From assembly GCF_003860345.1 (NCBI RefSeq), contig NZ_CP034179.1:496001-560000 (forward strand): DNA of 64,000 nucleotides. Reading direction: 5' to 3'. Each line of letters starts with the position of its first letter. The first letter of the stretch is position 1. The notes below the pieces were generated by a model that was not told where the DNA came from, searched no databases, and worked only from the letters and a program-made list of their open reading frames with translations. This DNA is from Caenibius tardaugens NBRC 16725 (GTDB taxonomy: Bacteria; Pseudomonadota; Alphaproteobacteria; Sphingomonadales; Sphingomonadaceae). A program made the position numbers and the translations under genes. Positions 45,492 through 54,527 of this stretch are shown here, piece after piece.

Positions 45492-47371
45492 ATGCTTAAC
45501 CTCACCGGAATTACTGTCCGTCTCGGCGGCCGCACGATTATTGACGATGCCACGGCCATCCTCCCCCCCGCGGGCGGATCGGCCTGATCGGCCGCAATGG
45601 CGCGGGTAAATCCACGCTGATCCGCGTCATCACGGGGCTGATCGAAGCCGACACCGGCACAGTCACCATGCCGCGCGGCAGCCGCATCGGCTACATCGCG
45701 CAGGAAGCACCGGCGGGCAGCGGAACCCCGTTCAACACCGTGCTGGCCGCCGACGTGGAACGCACGGTGTTGATGGCGGAAAGCGAAACCGCCACCGATC
45801 CGGCAAGGCTGGCCGATATTCACGAACGGCTGATTGCCATCGATGCCCATTCCGCGCCCTCACGCGCGGCGCGCATTCTGGTCGGCCTTGGCTTTGACGA
45901 AGAGGCCCAGCATCGCCCGCTCGACAGCTTTTCCGGCGGGTGGAAAATGCGCGTTGCGCTGGCCGCGTTGCTGTTTTCCCAACCCGATGTCCTGCTGCTC
46001 GACGAACCGTCCAACCACCTCGACCTCGAAGCGGTGCTCTGGCTGGAGGATTTCCTAAAAACCTACCCCGCCACGATTCTGCTGGTCAGCCACGAACGCG
46101 ATTTCCTGAACAATGTCGTCGATCACATCCTGCACCTGTCGCACGGGAAGCTGACCCTCTATCCCGGCGGCTACGATTCGTTCGAACGGCAACGCGCCGA
46201 GCGCCAGTCACATGCCGCCGCAGCCCGCGTCAAACAACAGGCCGAACGCGACAAGTTGCAGGCCTTCGTCGACCGCTGGCGTTACAAGGCCACCAAGGCG
46301 AAGCAGGCGCAAAGCCGGGTCAAGGCGCTGGCCCGGTTACAACCCATTGCCGAAGTCCTCGACGATCCGACACTCAGCTTCGGATTTCCGCTGCCCGATG
46401 AACTGCGCCCGCCGCTGATCACACTTGATCTTGCGGCAGTCGGCTATGGCGAAACGCCGGTGCTCGAACGGCTTAATCTGCGGATCGATCCCGATGATCG
46501 GATCGCGCTGTTGGGCCGTAACGGCAACGGCAAGACCACGCTTGCCCGCCTTCTGGCTGCGCAATTGCCACCGATGGAAGGCGCGATGAATGCCAGCGGC
46601 AAGATGCGCGTCGGCTATTTCACGCAGTATCAGGTGGAAGAACTGGACCGTTCGGAAACCCCGCTGCACCACATGACCAAGCTGATGGAAGGGTCCACCC
46701 CCTCCGCCGTTCGCGCGCAGCTTGGCCGGTTCGGTTTTTCGGGCGACAAGGCCACCACCGAGGTCGAAAAGCTATCAGGCGGTGAACGGGCCCGGCTCGC
46801 GCTGGCGCTGATCACGCGCGATGCGCCGCACATGCTGATTCTGGACGAACCGACCAACCACCTTGATGTCGATGCGCGCGAGGCCCTGATTCAAGCCCTG
46901 AACGCCTATACCGGCGCGGTGGTTATCGTCAGCCACGATCGGCATATCCTTGAGATGACGGCTGACCGGCTGGTTCTGGTCGACAAGGGGACCGCCAGGG
47001 AATTTGACGGCACGATCGATGATTACATCGCCTATGTTCTGGCAAAAGATCCGCCCGCCGCGCGCAAGGATGATGGACAGCGCGCCGCCGTCAACAAGAA
47101 GGACCAGCGCAAGGCCGCAGCCGATGCGCGCGAAAAGAGCCAGCATCTGCGCAAACAGGCCAAGGCGGCCGAAGCCGAACTGGAAAAGCTGACGGTCCAA
47201 CTCAACACGATCGATCAGGCCATGTTCGATCCGTCATCGGCCAAACCGCCACTGTCCAGCATGACCATGACCGAATTGATGCTGCGCCGTTCGGATGTGG
47301 AGAAGAAGATCGCTACGGCGGAAACAACATGGATGGAAGCCAGCGAAGCGCTGGAAACGTTCAGCGCGTAA
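45492..47371 (+). pseudogene. ABC-F family ATPase, frame broken by one missing C
   Basis: Soluble protein with two ATP-binding cassettes and no membrane part, of the Uup/YheS/EttA (ABC-F) type, which act on ribosomes. The frame opens at ATG 45492 (MLNLTGITVRLGGRTIIDDA) and runs into a stop. The first Walker A (GRNGAGKST) lies in another frame. One extra C in the C7 run at 45563-45569 restores a 626-residue protein of normal length. Landmarks: SFSGGWKMRVALAALL, LLLDEPSNHLDLEAV, the linker QRAERQSHAAAARVKQQAER, second Walker A GRNGNGKTT, LSGGERARLALAL, LILDEPTNHLDVDARE and a C-terminal coiled coil. A shorter start at 45668 would lose the first Walker A, so it is not functional. Confidence 0.87.
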
Positions 47372-47381
47372 GGATTGATCG

Positions 47382-47852
47382 ATGAGCGTTGCGTTTCGCC
47401 GTGATGGCGATGAAGAACATCTCGAACCCAAATTCGAGATTCCGATCCCCCCCGGCCCCAATCGCGTAACCGCGCGCGGGCTGCGCCTGATTGGCGAAAC
47501 AATCGACGCATTGGAAAAACAGATTGCAGCAGGCGGCGAAGAAGCCGCGATCAATGCCTTGAAACGCGACTTGCGCTATTGGCAAACGCGGCAGATCACC
47601 GCCGAACTGATGCCCGTGCCCACGGGCGAAACGGTGGAATTCGGAACCACGGTCACATTCGCATTGGGCGGCCGCGAACGCACCTTGTCCATCGTGGGCG
47701 ATGACGAGGCTGATCCGACCAATCACAGGATCGCGTTTTCCGCCCCGCTTGCCCGTGCCATGATCGGTGCCGAAGCCGCCGAATGGGTGGCCTTCAACGG
47801 GAAAGAGGATGCTATCGAAGTCCTGAAAATTTCCGCGACAGAGGCGGATTAA
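47382..47852 (+). CDS. GreA/GreB-family transcription elongation factor
   Basis: 156-residue protein. The N-terminal half is a helical coiled-coil (GLRLIGETIDALEKQI to LKRDLRYWQTRQITAELM). The C-terminal half is the FKBP-like Gre domain (VEFGTTVTFALGGRERTLSIVG, AFSAPLARAMIGAEAAEWV). Gre factors bind RNA polymerase and stimulate cleavage of backtracked transcripts; accessory members may act otherwise on polymerase. It starts 10 bp after the ABC-F gene and its stop overlaps the end of the convergent small gene. Confidence 0.85.
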   Translation: MSVAFRRDGDEEHLEPKFEIPIPPGPNRVTARGLRLIGETIDALEKQIAAGGEEAAINALKRDLRYWQTRQITAELMPVPTGETVEFGTTVTFALGGRERTLSIVGDDEADPTNHRIAFSAPLARAMIGAEAAEWVAFNGKEDAIEVLKISATEAD

Positions 47853-48118
47853 TCGCCCGAACCATCCTGCGCGCGATCCATCATGTCCATGAAGTTGCGC
47901 GCGCTTTCGCGGTCTTCCTCGTCCTTGAACGCCACATCGAGATCCGGCGCTGCGCCAAACATGTAAAGCAGCGTCCACAGCGCGAAACGGCGCGGACGGT
48001 CTTTCTCCATCCCGAAATCGACCCGCATCTTCTCGATCCCGGCTTCCAGCCCAGCCGGAGAGAGGGACGCCAGATCATCGGTGGCGAAATAACGACGCAG
48101 TTGGTCATCGAGATCCAT
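47849..48118 (-). CDS. small conserved protein, function unknown
   Basis: 89 residues, acidic and mostly helical (MDLDDQLRRYFATDDLASLS; RFALWTLLYMFGAAPDLDVA). No signal peptide, cysteines or known motif. I recognise it only as a type of small protein found in sphingomonads. The ATG at 48118 has GGAG 6 nt upstream and is preferred to an upstream in-frame start at 48145. It lies 10 bp after the spermidine-synthase-like gene and probably shares its transcript. Its stop overlaps that of the convergent Gre-factor gene. Confidence 0.7.
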   Translation of the reverse strand: MDLDDQLRRYFATDDLASLSPAGLEAGIEKMRVDFGMEKDRPRRFALWTLLYMFGAAPDLDVAFKDEEDRESARNFMDMMDRAQDGSGD

Positions 48119-48128
48119 AGCGGCTCCT

Positions 48129-48800
48129 TCAGGCGCGGGTAGCAAACCAGATCACATGCATCGGCCCCTTGCCGTTGCTGCGGGCGCGCACGCCGACTTC
48201 ATCCACGGCGAACCCGGCTTTCTGCAACCGTGCCTTGAACGCGTTGTCTTTCGCGGCGGACCACACCGCCAGTACCCCGCCAGGGCGCAAGGCAGCCTTG
48301 GCCGCGCGCAGGCCAAAGCGGGAATAGAGCCGGTTGTTGTCTTCGCGCACCAACCCGTCCGGGCCGTTGTCCACATCCAGCAGGATGGCGTCGAACGTGC
48401 CGGGGCTGGCCTCGATCACATCGCCCACATCCCCCATGGTCAGATGCACGCGCGGATCGTCGAGACAGCCATCCATCAGATCGGCCATCGGCCCCCGCGC
48501 CCAGGCGATAATCTCGGGCACGAGTTCGGCCACGGTCACATCCGCGTCCGGCCCCAGCACATCCAACGCCGCGCGCAGCGTGAAACCCATGCCATACCCA
48601 CCAATCAGCAGGTGCGGCCGCTTGCGCCCGGCAATGCGGGCGCAGCTTTGCGTGGCGAGCGCGATTTCCGAACCGCTGCGGCGGGTGCTCATCAGTTCGT
48701 TGTGGCCCATCACGATCATGAAATCGCGATCGTGGCTATAGAGCTTCAGATCTTCCCCGCCGGGCACGTGCGCCGTCCCCAGCAATTCGCGTGCAATCAT
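48129..48800 (-). CDS. spermidine-synthase-like methyltransferase-fold protein
   Basis: 223 residues with the Rossmann-like core of spermidine synthases and SAM-dependent methyltransferases: HLLIGGYGMGFTLRAALDVL (glycine motif), VTVAELVPEIIAWA (acidic end of strand 2), FDAILLDVDNGPDG and ALRPGGVLAVWSA. The Asp cluster at the position used by spermidine synthase is partly kept (LLDVDNGPD). The family commonly appears in genomes as an unassigned spermidine synthase. Reaction not determined. The small gene at 47849 follows immediately. Confidence 0.8.
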   Translation of the reverse strand: MIARELLGTAHVPGGEDLKLYSHDRDFMIVMGHNELMSTRRSGSEIALATQSCARIAGRKRPHLLIGGYGMGFTLRAALDVLGPDADVTVAELVPEIIAWARGPMADLMDGCLDDPRVHLTMGDVGDVIEASPGTFDAILLDVDNGPDGLVREDNNRLYSRFGLRAAKAALRPGGVLAVWSAAKDNAFKARLQKAGFAVDEVGVRARSNGKGPMHVIWFATRA

Positions 48801-48858
48801 GCCTTTGCCTCTCCGTCGTCGGACACAGACGAACGATCAATGCGCCACCGGGCGAATC

Positions 48859-50661
48859 TCAATACTGTCCCGGACGCGGGCCTTTCCTGCCCGGCTTGCC
48901 TTTGCCACCCTTGGGCGGGCCCTTGTATGGACCTTTGGGCGGGCCTTTGCGCGGCGGGCGTGCGCCACGCGGTGCGCGTTCGTCCCGTACAAATTCCCGG
49001 CCGCTGTTGGGCTTGCCATCGTGCTTGCGGTTGGTGCGGGCGACATCGCGCGGCGCTTCGGCCGATTCCTCGATACGGACCGGATCATCTTCCCGTTCCT
49101 CTTTCGCGGTGCGCTTCACCGCGTCGGCGAACTTTGCTGCGATGGCGCGGGGAATCTGCACATAGGTTTCGGTTGCCGCGATGCGGATCGCGCCGATTTC
49201 GTTGCGCGTAATATGCCCGCGCCGACAGATCAGCGGCAACACCCAACGTGGTTCCGCATTATCGCGACGGCCGATGTTCATGCGGAACCAGACCACATCT
49301 TCAAAGCCCGCGCGATGGCGGTCCTTCTGGCTGGCACTGCGCGCCTCGGGTGTGTTTTCGATCAATTCCTCGGGCTGCGGCATCGCGGCCCGATGCGCGC
49401 GAACCAGCGCTGCGGCGATATCCTGAGGAGAGCGTTGCGCCAGCAGGGTTTCAGCGAGTTCGCGATCGTCGTCCTCGAACTCGACCGGTTCGAGCAGCGC
49501 AGCCAGCAAACGTTCACGATCCTGTGCACGGATCGCCTCTGGCGTCGGTGCGGCAATCCAGTCCGCCGAAATTTTCGCATGGCGCAGCATCGATTCCACG
49601 CGTTTGCGCCGGGGATAGGGCACGATAATGACCGCCGTGCCCTTCTTGCCCGCGCGGCCGGTGCGGCCGGAACGGTGCTGCAAAGTCTCCGCATCGCGTG
49701 GAATCTCGACATGGACAACAAGACTCAGGGTCGGCAGATCGATACCGCGTGCTGCCACGTCGGTGGCCACGCAGACCCGCGCCCGGCGATCGCGAAGCGC
49801 CTGCAGTGCATGATTGCGTTCGGATTGCGAATGTTCGCCCGACAGCGCAACGGCCGAAAAGCCGCGTTCCTGCAAGGTGGCATGCAGATGGCGGACATTA
49901 TCGCGCGTGGCGCAGAACAGCATCGCGGTTTCCGCTTCGTGGAAACGCAGCAGGTTCACCACGGCATTCTCGATGTCAGAGGGCGATACGGTAACCGCCT
50001 GATAGCTGATATCGCCATGACCGCGGTCTTCGCCCAATGTGGTGATGCGCAGGGCATCACGCTGGTAACGCCGGGCAAGCGCTTCGATCGGACGCGGCAT
50101 GGTTGCCGAAAACAGCAGGGTACGCCGTTCATCCGGCGCCGCATCGAGGATTTCCTCAAGATCTTCGCGGAAGCCCATGTCGAGCATTTCGTCCGCTTCG
50201 TCGAGGACCACAGCCTTGATGCCCGACAGGTCGAGCGCGCCGCGTTCTAGATGGTCACGCAACCGGCCCGGTGTGCCGACAACGATCGTCGCACCCGCAT
50301 GCAGTGCCCGGCGTTCCTTCGAAGGGTCCATCCCGCCAACGCAGGTTGCGATTCGCGCCCCGGCCTTGCCGTAAAGCCAGCCCAGTTCACGGCTAACCTG
50401 CAATGCGAGTTCACGCGTGGGCGCGATCACCAGCGCCAGAGGGGCAATCGCATAAGGCAAGGCGCCGTCGTTAACGAGAAGATCGCCCGCCATCGCAAGA
50501 CCGAAAGCGACAGTCTTGCCCGAGCCGGTTTGCGCCGAAACGATCAGGTCGCGACCGGCAGCTTCTGCGCCCAGAACAGCGGCTTGCACCGGTGTGGGTG
50601 CGGCATAACCGCGTTCGGCAAGAGCATCGCCCAGAAGCGGTGGTATATTGGAAAAGGTCAT
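48859..50661 (-). CDS. DEAD-box ATP-dependent RNA helicase
   Basis: 600-residue RNA helicase with motifs in order: Q motif YAAPTPVQAAVLG, Walker A SAQTGSGKT, PTRELALQ, GTPGRL, VLDEADEML, SATMP, ARGIDLPTL and HRSGRTGRAG. After the helicase core comes a DbpA-like RNA-binding domain (LPLICRRGHITRNEIGAIRI), and then a basic Gly/Pro/Lys tail (KGPPKGPYKGPPKGG) likely to bind RNA nonspecifically. This is the DeaD/CsdA layout involved in ribosome assembly and cold adaptation. ATG 50661 is chosen over an in-frame GTG at 50688. Confidence 0.94.
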   Translation of the reverse strand: MTFSNIPPLLGDALAERGYAAPTPVQAAVLGAEAAGRDLIVSAQTGSGKTVAFGLAMAGDLLVNDGALPYAIAPLALVIAPTRELALQVSRELGWLYGKAGARIATCVGGMDPSKERRALHAGATIVVGTPGRLRDHLERGALDLSGIKAVVLDEADEMLDMGFREDLEEILDAAPDERRTLLFSATMPRPIEALARRYQRDALRITTLGEDRGHGDISYQAVTVSPSDIENAVVNLLRFHEAETAMLFCATRDNVRHLHATLQERGFSAVALSGEHSQSERNHALQALRDRRARVCVATDVAARGIDLPTLSLVVHVEIPRDAETLQHRSGRTGRAGKKGTAVIIVPYPRRKRVESMLRHAKISADWIAAPTPEAIRAQDRERLLAALLEPVEFEDDDRELAETLLAQRSPQDIAAALVRAHRAAMPQPEELIENTPEARSASQKDRHRAGFEDVVWFRMNIGRRDNAEPRWVLPLICRRGHITRNEIGAIRIAATETYVQIPRAIAAKFADAVKRTAKEEREDDPVRIEESAEAPRDVARTNRKHDGKPNSGREFVRDERAPRGARPPRKGPPKGPYKGPPKGGKGKPGRKGPRPGQY

Positions 50662-50715
50662 GAAACTCGCAATGCAATGGCCCTGCACATCATACGCAGA
50701 ACACGAAAAAAGGGA

Positions 50716-51891
50716 TCAGATCGATTGAGCGGCGGCCCAGCCGCTGGCCCAGGCCCATTGGAAATTGTATCCGCCCAGCCAGCCGGTCACGTCGACAGCT
50801 TCGCCGACCACATACAGACCCGGAACGCGTTTGGCTTCCATTGTTTTTGAAGAAAGTTCGGCGGTGCTGATTCCGCCGACTGTGACCTCCGCCTTGGCGA
50901 AGCCTTCACTGCCATTGGGAATGAAGCGCCAGTCCGCCAGCTGCCTTTCCAAATCGCGCAGACAGGCATCCGTCTGCCCCGCCAGAATCCCGTCCAAGCC
51001 CAGCTTGTCGGCCAGGGTATTGGCCAGACGATCGGGCAAGGCTTCTTTCAGCACGCTGCGCAACGTGGCGCGCGGAGATGCCGCCTTGGTTGCGACCAGC
51101 CAACCCGGCGCGCGATCGGGCAGGAAATCAATCCCGATGGCATCGCCTTTGCGCCAGTACGACGAGATTTGCAGGATCGCAGGCCCGGACAGTCCGCGGT
51201 GCGTGAACAGCGCCGCTTCACGAAAGCACGCCTTGCCCGCGCGGGCATTCACTTCGGTCGCCACGCCGGACAGATCGCGGAACAGCGCATCATCGCCGCT
51301 CAACGTCAGCGGCACGAGCGCCGGGCGCGGTTCGACCACTTTGAGACCGAACTGCCGTGCCAGATCATAGGCGAACCCGCTTGCCCCCATCTTCGGAATC
51401 GACGGGCCACCGGTCGCAATGACGAGCGCGGGCGCGGCAAAGGTGGTGCTGTCCGTCGTCACCCGGAACAGACCGTCCGCATGGCTGACGCTGGTGATCG
51501 TATGGCCGCAGGCCACATTCCCGCCGCCCTTTGTCACTTCGTCCAGCAACATATCCACGATCTGGCGCGCAGACCCGTCGCAGAACAACTGGCCCAGCGT
51601 TTTTTCATGCCAGGCAATCCCATAAGCGCCGACCAATGCGAGAAAATCGTCCGGCGTATAACGGCTAAGCGCCGATTTGGCGAAATGCGGATTGGCAGAA
51701 AGGTAACGGTCGGGCGCGACGTGGAGGTTGGTGAAATTGCATCGCCCCCCACCCGAAATGAGAATCTTCTTACCCGGGCGGTCGGCGCCTTCGATGACCA
51801 GCACGCGGCGCCCGCGCTGGCCAGCTTGCGCTGCACACATCAGGCCCGCCGCACCGGCGCCCAGAATTATCGCATCGGGAGTTTCGATCAT
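50716..51891 (-). CDS. HI0933/BaiN-family FAD-dependent oxidoreductase
   Basis: 391-residue flavoprotein. FAD motif AIILGAGAAGLMCAAQAGQR at the N-terminus, then KKILISGGGRCNFTN, the hallmark of the HI0933 family, and a C-terminal GLYVVGEAVDVTGWLGGYNF segment that closes over FAD. The usual family length is about 390-420. The physiological reaction of most members is unknown. It lies downstream of the PilZ gene on the same strand. Confidence 0.9.
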   Translation of the reverse strand: MIETPDAIILGAGAAGLMCAAQAGQRGRRVLVIEGADRPGKKILISGGGRCNFTNLHVAPDRYLSANPHFAKSALSRYTPDDFLALVGAYGIAWHEKTLGQLFCDGSARQIVDMLLDEVTKGGGNVACGHTITSVSHADGLFRVTTDSTTFAAPALVIATGGPSIPKMGASGFAYDLARQFGLKVVEPRPALVPLTLSGDDALFRDLSGVATEVNARAGKACFREAALFTHRGLSGPAILQISSYWRKGDAIGIDFLPDRAPGWLVATKAASPRATLRSVLKEALPDRLANTLADKLGLDGILAGQTDACLRDLERQLADWRFIPNGSEGFAKAEVTVGGISTAELSSKTMEAKRVPGLYVVGEAVDVTGWLGGYNFQWAWASGWAAAQSI

Positions 51892-51962
51892 GTCGCTGGC
51901 GCAGGCCTATCCGCGAAAGTGCGCCATTCCGCAAGCCCAAGGGGATTTCGCGACTTTTCCGT

Positions 51963-52238
51963 TCAGGCGGCGGCGAAGTGTTCCACAATACGGGGTTCAA
52001 TCGGATTTACGAAACTGATCCGCAAATCATCGCCACAACGCGCCTCGGCCCGGCCTTCGATAGGGCCGATCGCACCGATGAAGAACCGCACGACACTACC
52101 GGCTGCGGCACTGTTGCGGTCACCGGCCACGCGGCAGCCCGCGCACGACAAATCAACGACCGTCACGTCATGCTGTGTGCGGCATTCGTCCACATATGTC
52201 CCGGGGATTTTCATCTTTGCACCAGTTTGCTCTTGCAC
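51963..52238 (-). CDS. short PilZ-domain protein
   Basis: 91 residues matching the core of a PilZ domain: DVTVVDLSCAGCRVAG contains the DxSxxG half of the c-di-GMP site, followed by GSVVRFFIGAIGPIEGRAEA. The RxxxR half normally found at the start is not evident, and the protein is near the lower size limit. The start is uncertain: a GTG at 52238 or an ATG at 52214, both with weak ribosome sites; the frame is open a further ~20 codons without another good start. If functional it may be a non-binding PilZ protein. c-di-GMP relevance fits the Lap-type adhesin in the window, but they are not linked. Confidence 0.65.
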   Translation of the reverse strand: MQEQTGAKMKIPGTYVDECRTQHDVTVVDLSCAGCRVAGDRNSAAAGSVVRFFIGAIGPIEGRAEARCGDDLRISFVNPIEPRIVEHFAAA

Positions 52239-52511
52239 GCCCGCTGCATCCCATGATGCAGAGAAGCTGTCGCCACGTCGCCCGATAGACCTGCCGGACT
52301 ATAGGACTTTTTCCCGACGGGCCCGCCCATAGGGACGGGATGTGACGGACATAAGACAGGCCACGCCCGCTCTGCTGGGGGCCTCGTTTGCCTGTGTCGT
52401 GGATGCGACTGGTCGATGAAGGAAGGAAACCGGCGCTCCGGAAATTCCGGAGAATCATCATGCCGGTAAGATGGCAGGGGCGGCGCTGTGCGCGCCACCC
52501 CGACCCTGAAA
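52239..52511. promoter_or_regulatory. gap with a 17-bp perfect palindrome between SDR and PilZ genes
   Basis: No gene. At 52436-52452 lies CTCCGGAA-A-TTCCGGAG, a perfect 8-1-8 palindrome. It could end the Rieske/SDR transcript as a hairpin or act as an operator for the PilZ gene. No T tract follows on the minus strand. Confidence 0.45.
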
Positions 52512-53282
52512 TCAGACGCCGAAACCGCCAGCGACCGAGATGGTCTGGCCAGTCACGTAGTTTGCCTTGTTGGAAGCGAGGAACACGGCCGCCTGCCCGA
52601 TATCTTCGGCGGAACCCCAGCGTTTGAGCGGCAGCATGGCTTTCACCGCAGTTTCCCACGCTTCATCGAAATAGCCTTCTTCCTGCCCGACCTTGAACTG
52701 GCCCGCGTCGATCACGCCCACAAGAATGGAGTTGGCGCGAATTTCATTCGGCCCTTCTTCCTTGGCGATACCCTTGATCAGCGCTTCGTTGCAGGCCTTC
52801 GGGGCGACTGACAGGCCATCGAGCTGCGGCCACCAGTCGTGCCCGGCGGAACCGAGATGCACGAAGGAACCACCACCCTTGGCGCGGAAATGCGGAATGG
52901 CGGTGTTCACGGCATTGTAGAAACCGAACGCCTCGATTTCCATCGACTGACGGAACTGGTCTTCCGCCCAGTCAGCCAGAGGCACCTGTGCGACAATTGG
53001 GCCAGCCCCCCAGACGATCGAATGCACCCGGCCGTGTTCCGCCACTGCGGCTTCGAAACCGGCGACCACCTCCGCACGATTGCGCACGTCCATCTGATGC
53101 GTGGATGCCTTCACCCCCAGCGCACGGATGGCCTCAGCCGTGGCTTCGGCCACCTCCCGCTTGCTGCGATAACAGATCGCCACGGCCGTACCCGCCTTGG
53201 CGAATTCCATGGCCACGCCTTTCCCGATCCCGCCGCTGCCGCCGAACACCATGACGGCGCCTTCAGGAAAATCCTTGCTCAT
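52512..53282 (-). CDS. SDR-fold oxidoreductase lacking the catalytic tyrosine
   Basis: 256 residues. Cofactor loop GGSGGIGKGVAM, then CYRSKRE after strand 2, whose basic residues suggest NADP(H). The usual NNAG is replaced by VWGAG. Ser145 (HLGSAGHD) is at the catalytic Ser position and Lys162 at the Lys position, but the residue four before Lys, normally Tyr of YxxxK, is Ser158 (LSVAPK). No Tyr is found nearby. The C-terminus (YVTGQTISVAGGFGV) is normal. Reading the DNA on the minus strand confirms TCA at this codon. It follows the Rieske gene by 31 bp and is clearly in one operon. Either catalysis is altered or it is a non-catalytic SDR. Confidence 0.88.
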   Translation of the reverse strand: MSKDFPEGAVMVFGGSGGIGKGVAMEFAKAGTAVAICYRSKREVAEATAEAIRALGVKASTHQMDVRNRAEVVAGFEAAVAEHGRVHSIVWGAGPIVAQVPLADWAEDQFRQSMEIEAFGFYNAVNTAIPHFRAKGGGSFVHLGSAGHDWWPQLDGLSVAPKACNEALIKGIAKEEGPNEIRANSILVGVIDAGQFKVGQEEGYFDEAWETAVKAMLPLKRWGSAEDIGQAAVFLASNKANYVTGQTISVAGGFGV

Positions 53283-53313
53283 TCACATCCTCCAAAAAAT
53301 GGTTGGTTCAGTA

Positions 53314-54384
53314 TTATTCGGCCGCGAGCGCGGGCCTGATCGCTATCCCTTGCGTTTCATGCGATCCGTCCGCGCGCGCCTGATACTCAGCCGCCTGCGC
53401 ACGGGGGTTATAAAACTGGCGGTACCATGCACGGCAACGGTGGAAAGGACCATCCCCCGGCATACGCAAAATCTGCACTGCGGGCGCTTTTGACTGCCAG
53501 ATTGCGAAATCCTGCGAGAATGCCGCAAGCCCGACATCGTGATACTGTTGATTGACCGCCACGTCATCGGTGGTGGGCGGCGTGGTCTTCGCGCGGGTGA
53601 TCAACCCGTGCCAAACCTGCGTGACACCATCGTCCTTGGGGGTATGGAAGATCATCTGCACCGCATCGGTTTCACCGGAATAGCGCGCAACCAGCAAGCC
53701 CGGCCCCTGATAGCAGGCGTCGACAGCCATCACGCCTTCATCGCTGGCAACCATGGTTTCGTGCCCACCGCCCGAATATTGCCAGCCCTTCACCCCTTCA
53801 AACACGGATTCGAAATAGACGATACGCTGGCCGTAGATCGGGCCGAAATGCCGTGTGTCGACAAGGTTGTCGGTTATCTCCTGAGGATGCACATCCAGTG
53901 TGCCAAGATCATCCCATTCGCAGGTGAACCACGCGGCATCATCCCATTCGGGCACATCGGGCAAATCGAAATCGGGGGCCAGTTCTTCCGGATCATGCCA
54001 GGCAAAGATGCACCCGAAACGTTCCTGCGTGGGATAGGCGCGCACTTTGGCCGCGGCGGGAATATCCCCCTCAAAATAGGGGATCGCGTTGCAGCGGCCA
54101 TCGGGGCCGAAACGCCACCAGTGATAGGGGCAACGGATGAATTCGCCTTCGATACGGCCTGCCCCCTCCGACGAGGTCTGTTCCGCCGCGAGATGCGCCT
54201 TCATATGCGGGCAATAGGCATCGAGCAGATAGGGTTGCCCGCTTTCCCCACGATAGAGAGCCAGTTCGCGGCCGAACATGTGCAACGGCATGGGTTCATT
54301 ACCGAGATCGGCGGAGCGCGCCACCATGAACCAGCCGCGCGGGAAAACGAATTCACCCAAACCGTATTCCGCTGATCCTGCCAT
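53314..54384 (-). CDS. Rieske non-heme iron oxygenase with an altered iron ligand
   Basis: Oxygenase alpha subunit of 356 residues in the KshA/monooxygenase-like class. Rieske [2Fe-2S] ligands C58-x-H60 and C85-xx-H88 (CPH, CPYH) are intact. The mononuclear iron region is DNLVDTRHFGPIYG: bridging Asp176 and first His179 are present, but the second His, expected five residues later, is Tyr184 (codon TAC). The Asp ligand is probably Asp292 (SQDFAIWQSK). It has a good ribosome site (GGAGAGAGG). No ferredoxin or reductase gene is adjacent, so electron partners are elsewhere. The SDR follows in the same operon; an HTH regulator is divergent. A sterol- or aromatic-type substrate is only a class-based guess. 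Confidence 0.88.
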   Translation of the reverse strand: MAGSAEYGLGEFVFPRGWFMVARSADLGNEPMPLHMFGRELALYRGESGQPYLLDAYCPHMKAHLAAEQTSSEGAGRIEGEFIRCPYHWWRFGPDGRCNAIPYFEGDIPAAAKVRAYPTQERFGCIFAWHDPEELAPDFDLPDVPEWDDAAWFTCEWDDLGTLDVHPQEITDNLVDTRHFGPIYGQRIVYFESVFEGVKGWQYSGGGHETMVASDEGVMAVDACYQGPGLLVARYSGETDAVQMIFHTPKDDGVTQVWHGLITRAKTTPPTTDDVAVNQQYHDVGLAAFSQDFAIWQSKAPAVQILRMPGDGPFHRCRAWYRQFYNPRAQAAEYQARADGSHETQGIAIRPALAAE

Positions 54385-54478
54385 TGCCTCTCTCCATTGC
54401 GCGGGGCTGCATGCCCGCCTCCGGCCCTTTTGTTCGCCCCCCGGCGCGGGATCAATTGCCCGCCTGTAAGTTCGATCA

Positions 54479-54511
54479 TATCATGATAGGATAATATCGT
54501 CTCATGATCGG
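54479..54511. promoter_or_regulatory. paired TCATGA operator-like sites between HTH regulator and Rieske operon
   Basis: TATCATGATA (54479-54488, perfect palindrome) and TCATGATCGG (from 54502); the TCATGATxGG element repeats at exactly 21 bp, two helical turns. The pair sits 17-49 bp before the HTH regulator start, so it may be bound by that regulator. Confidence 0.55.
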
Positions 54512-54527
54512 TTATAGGAATTTGGTG

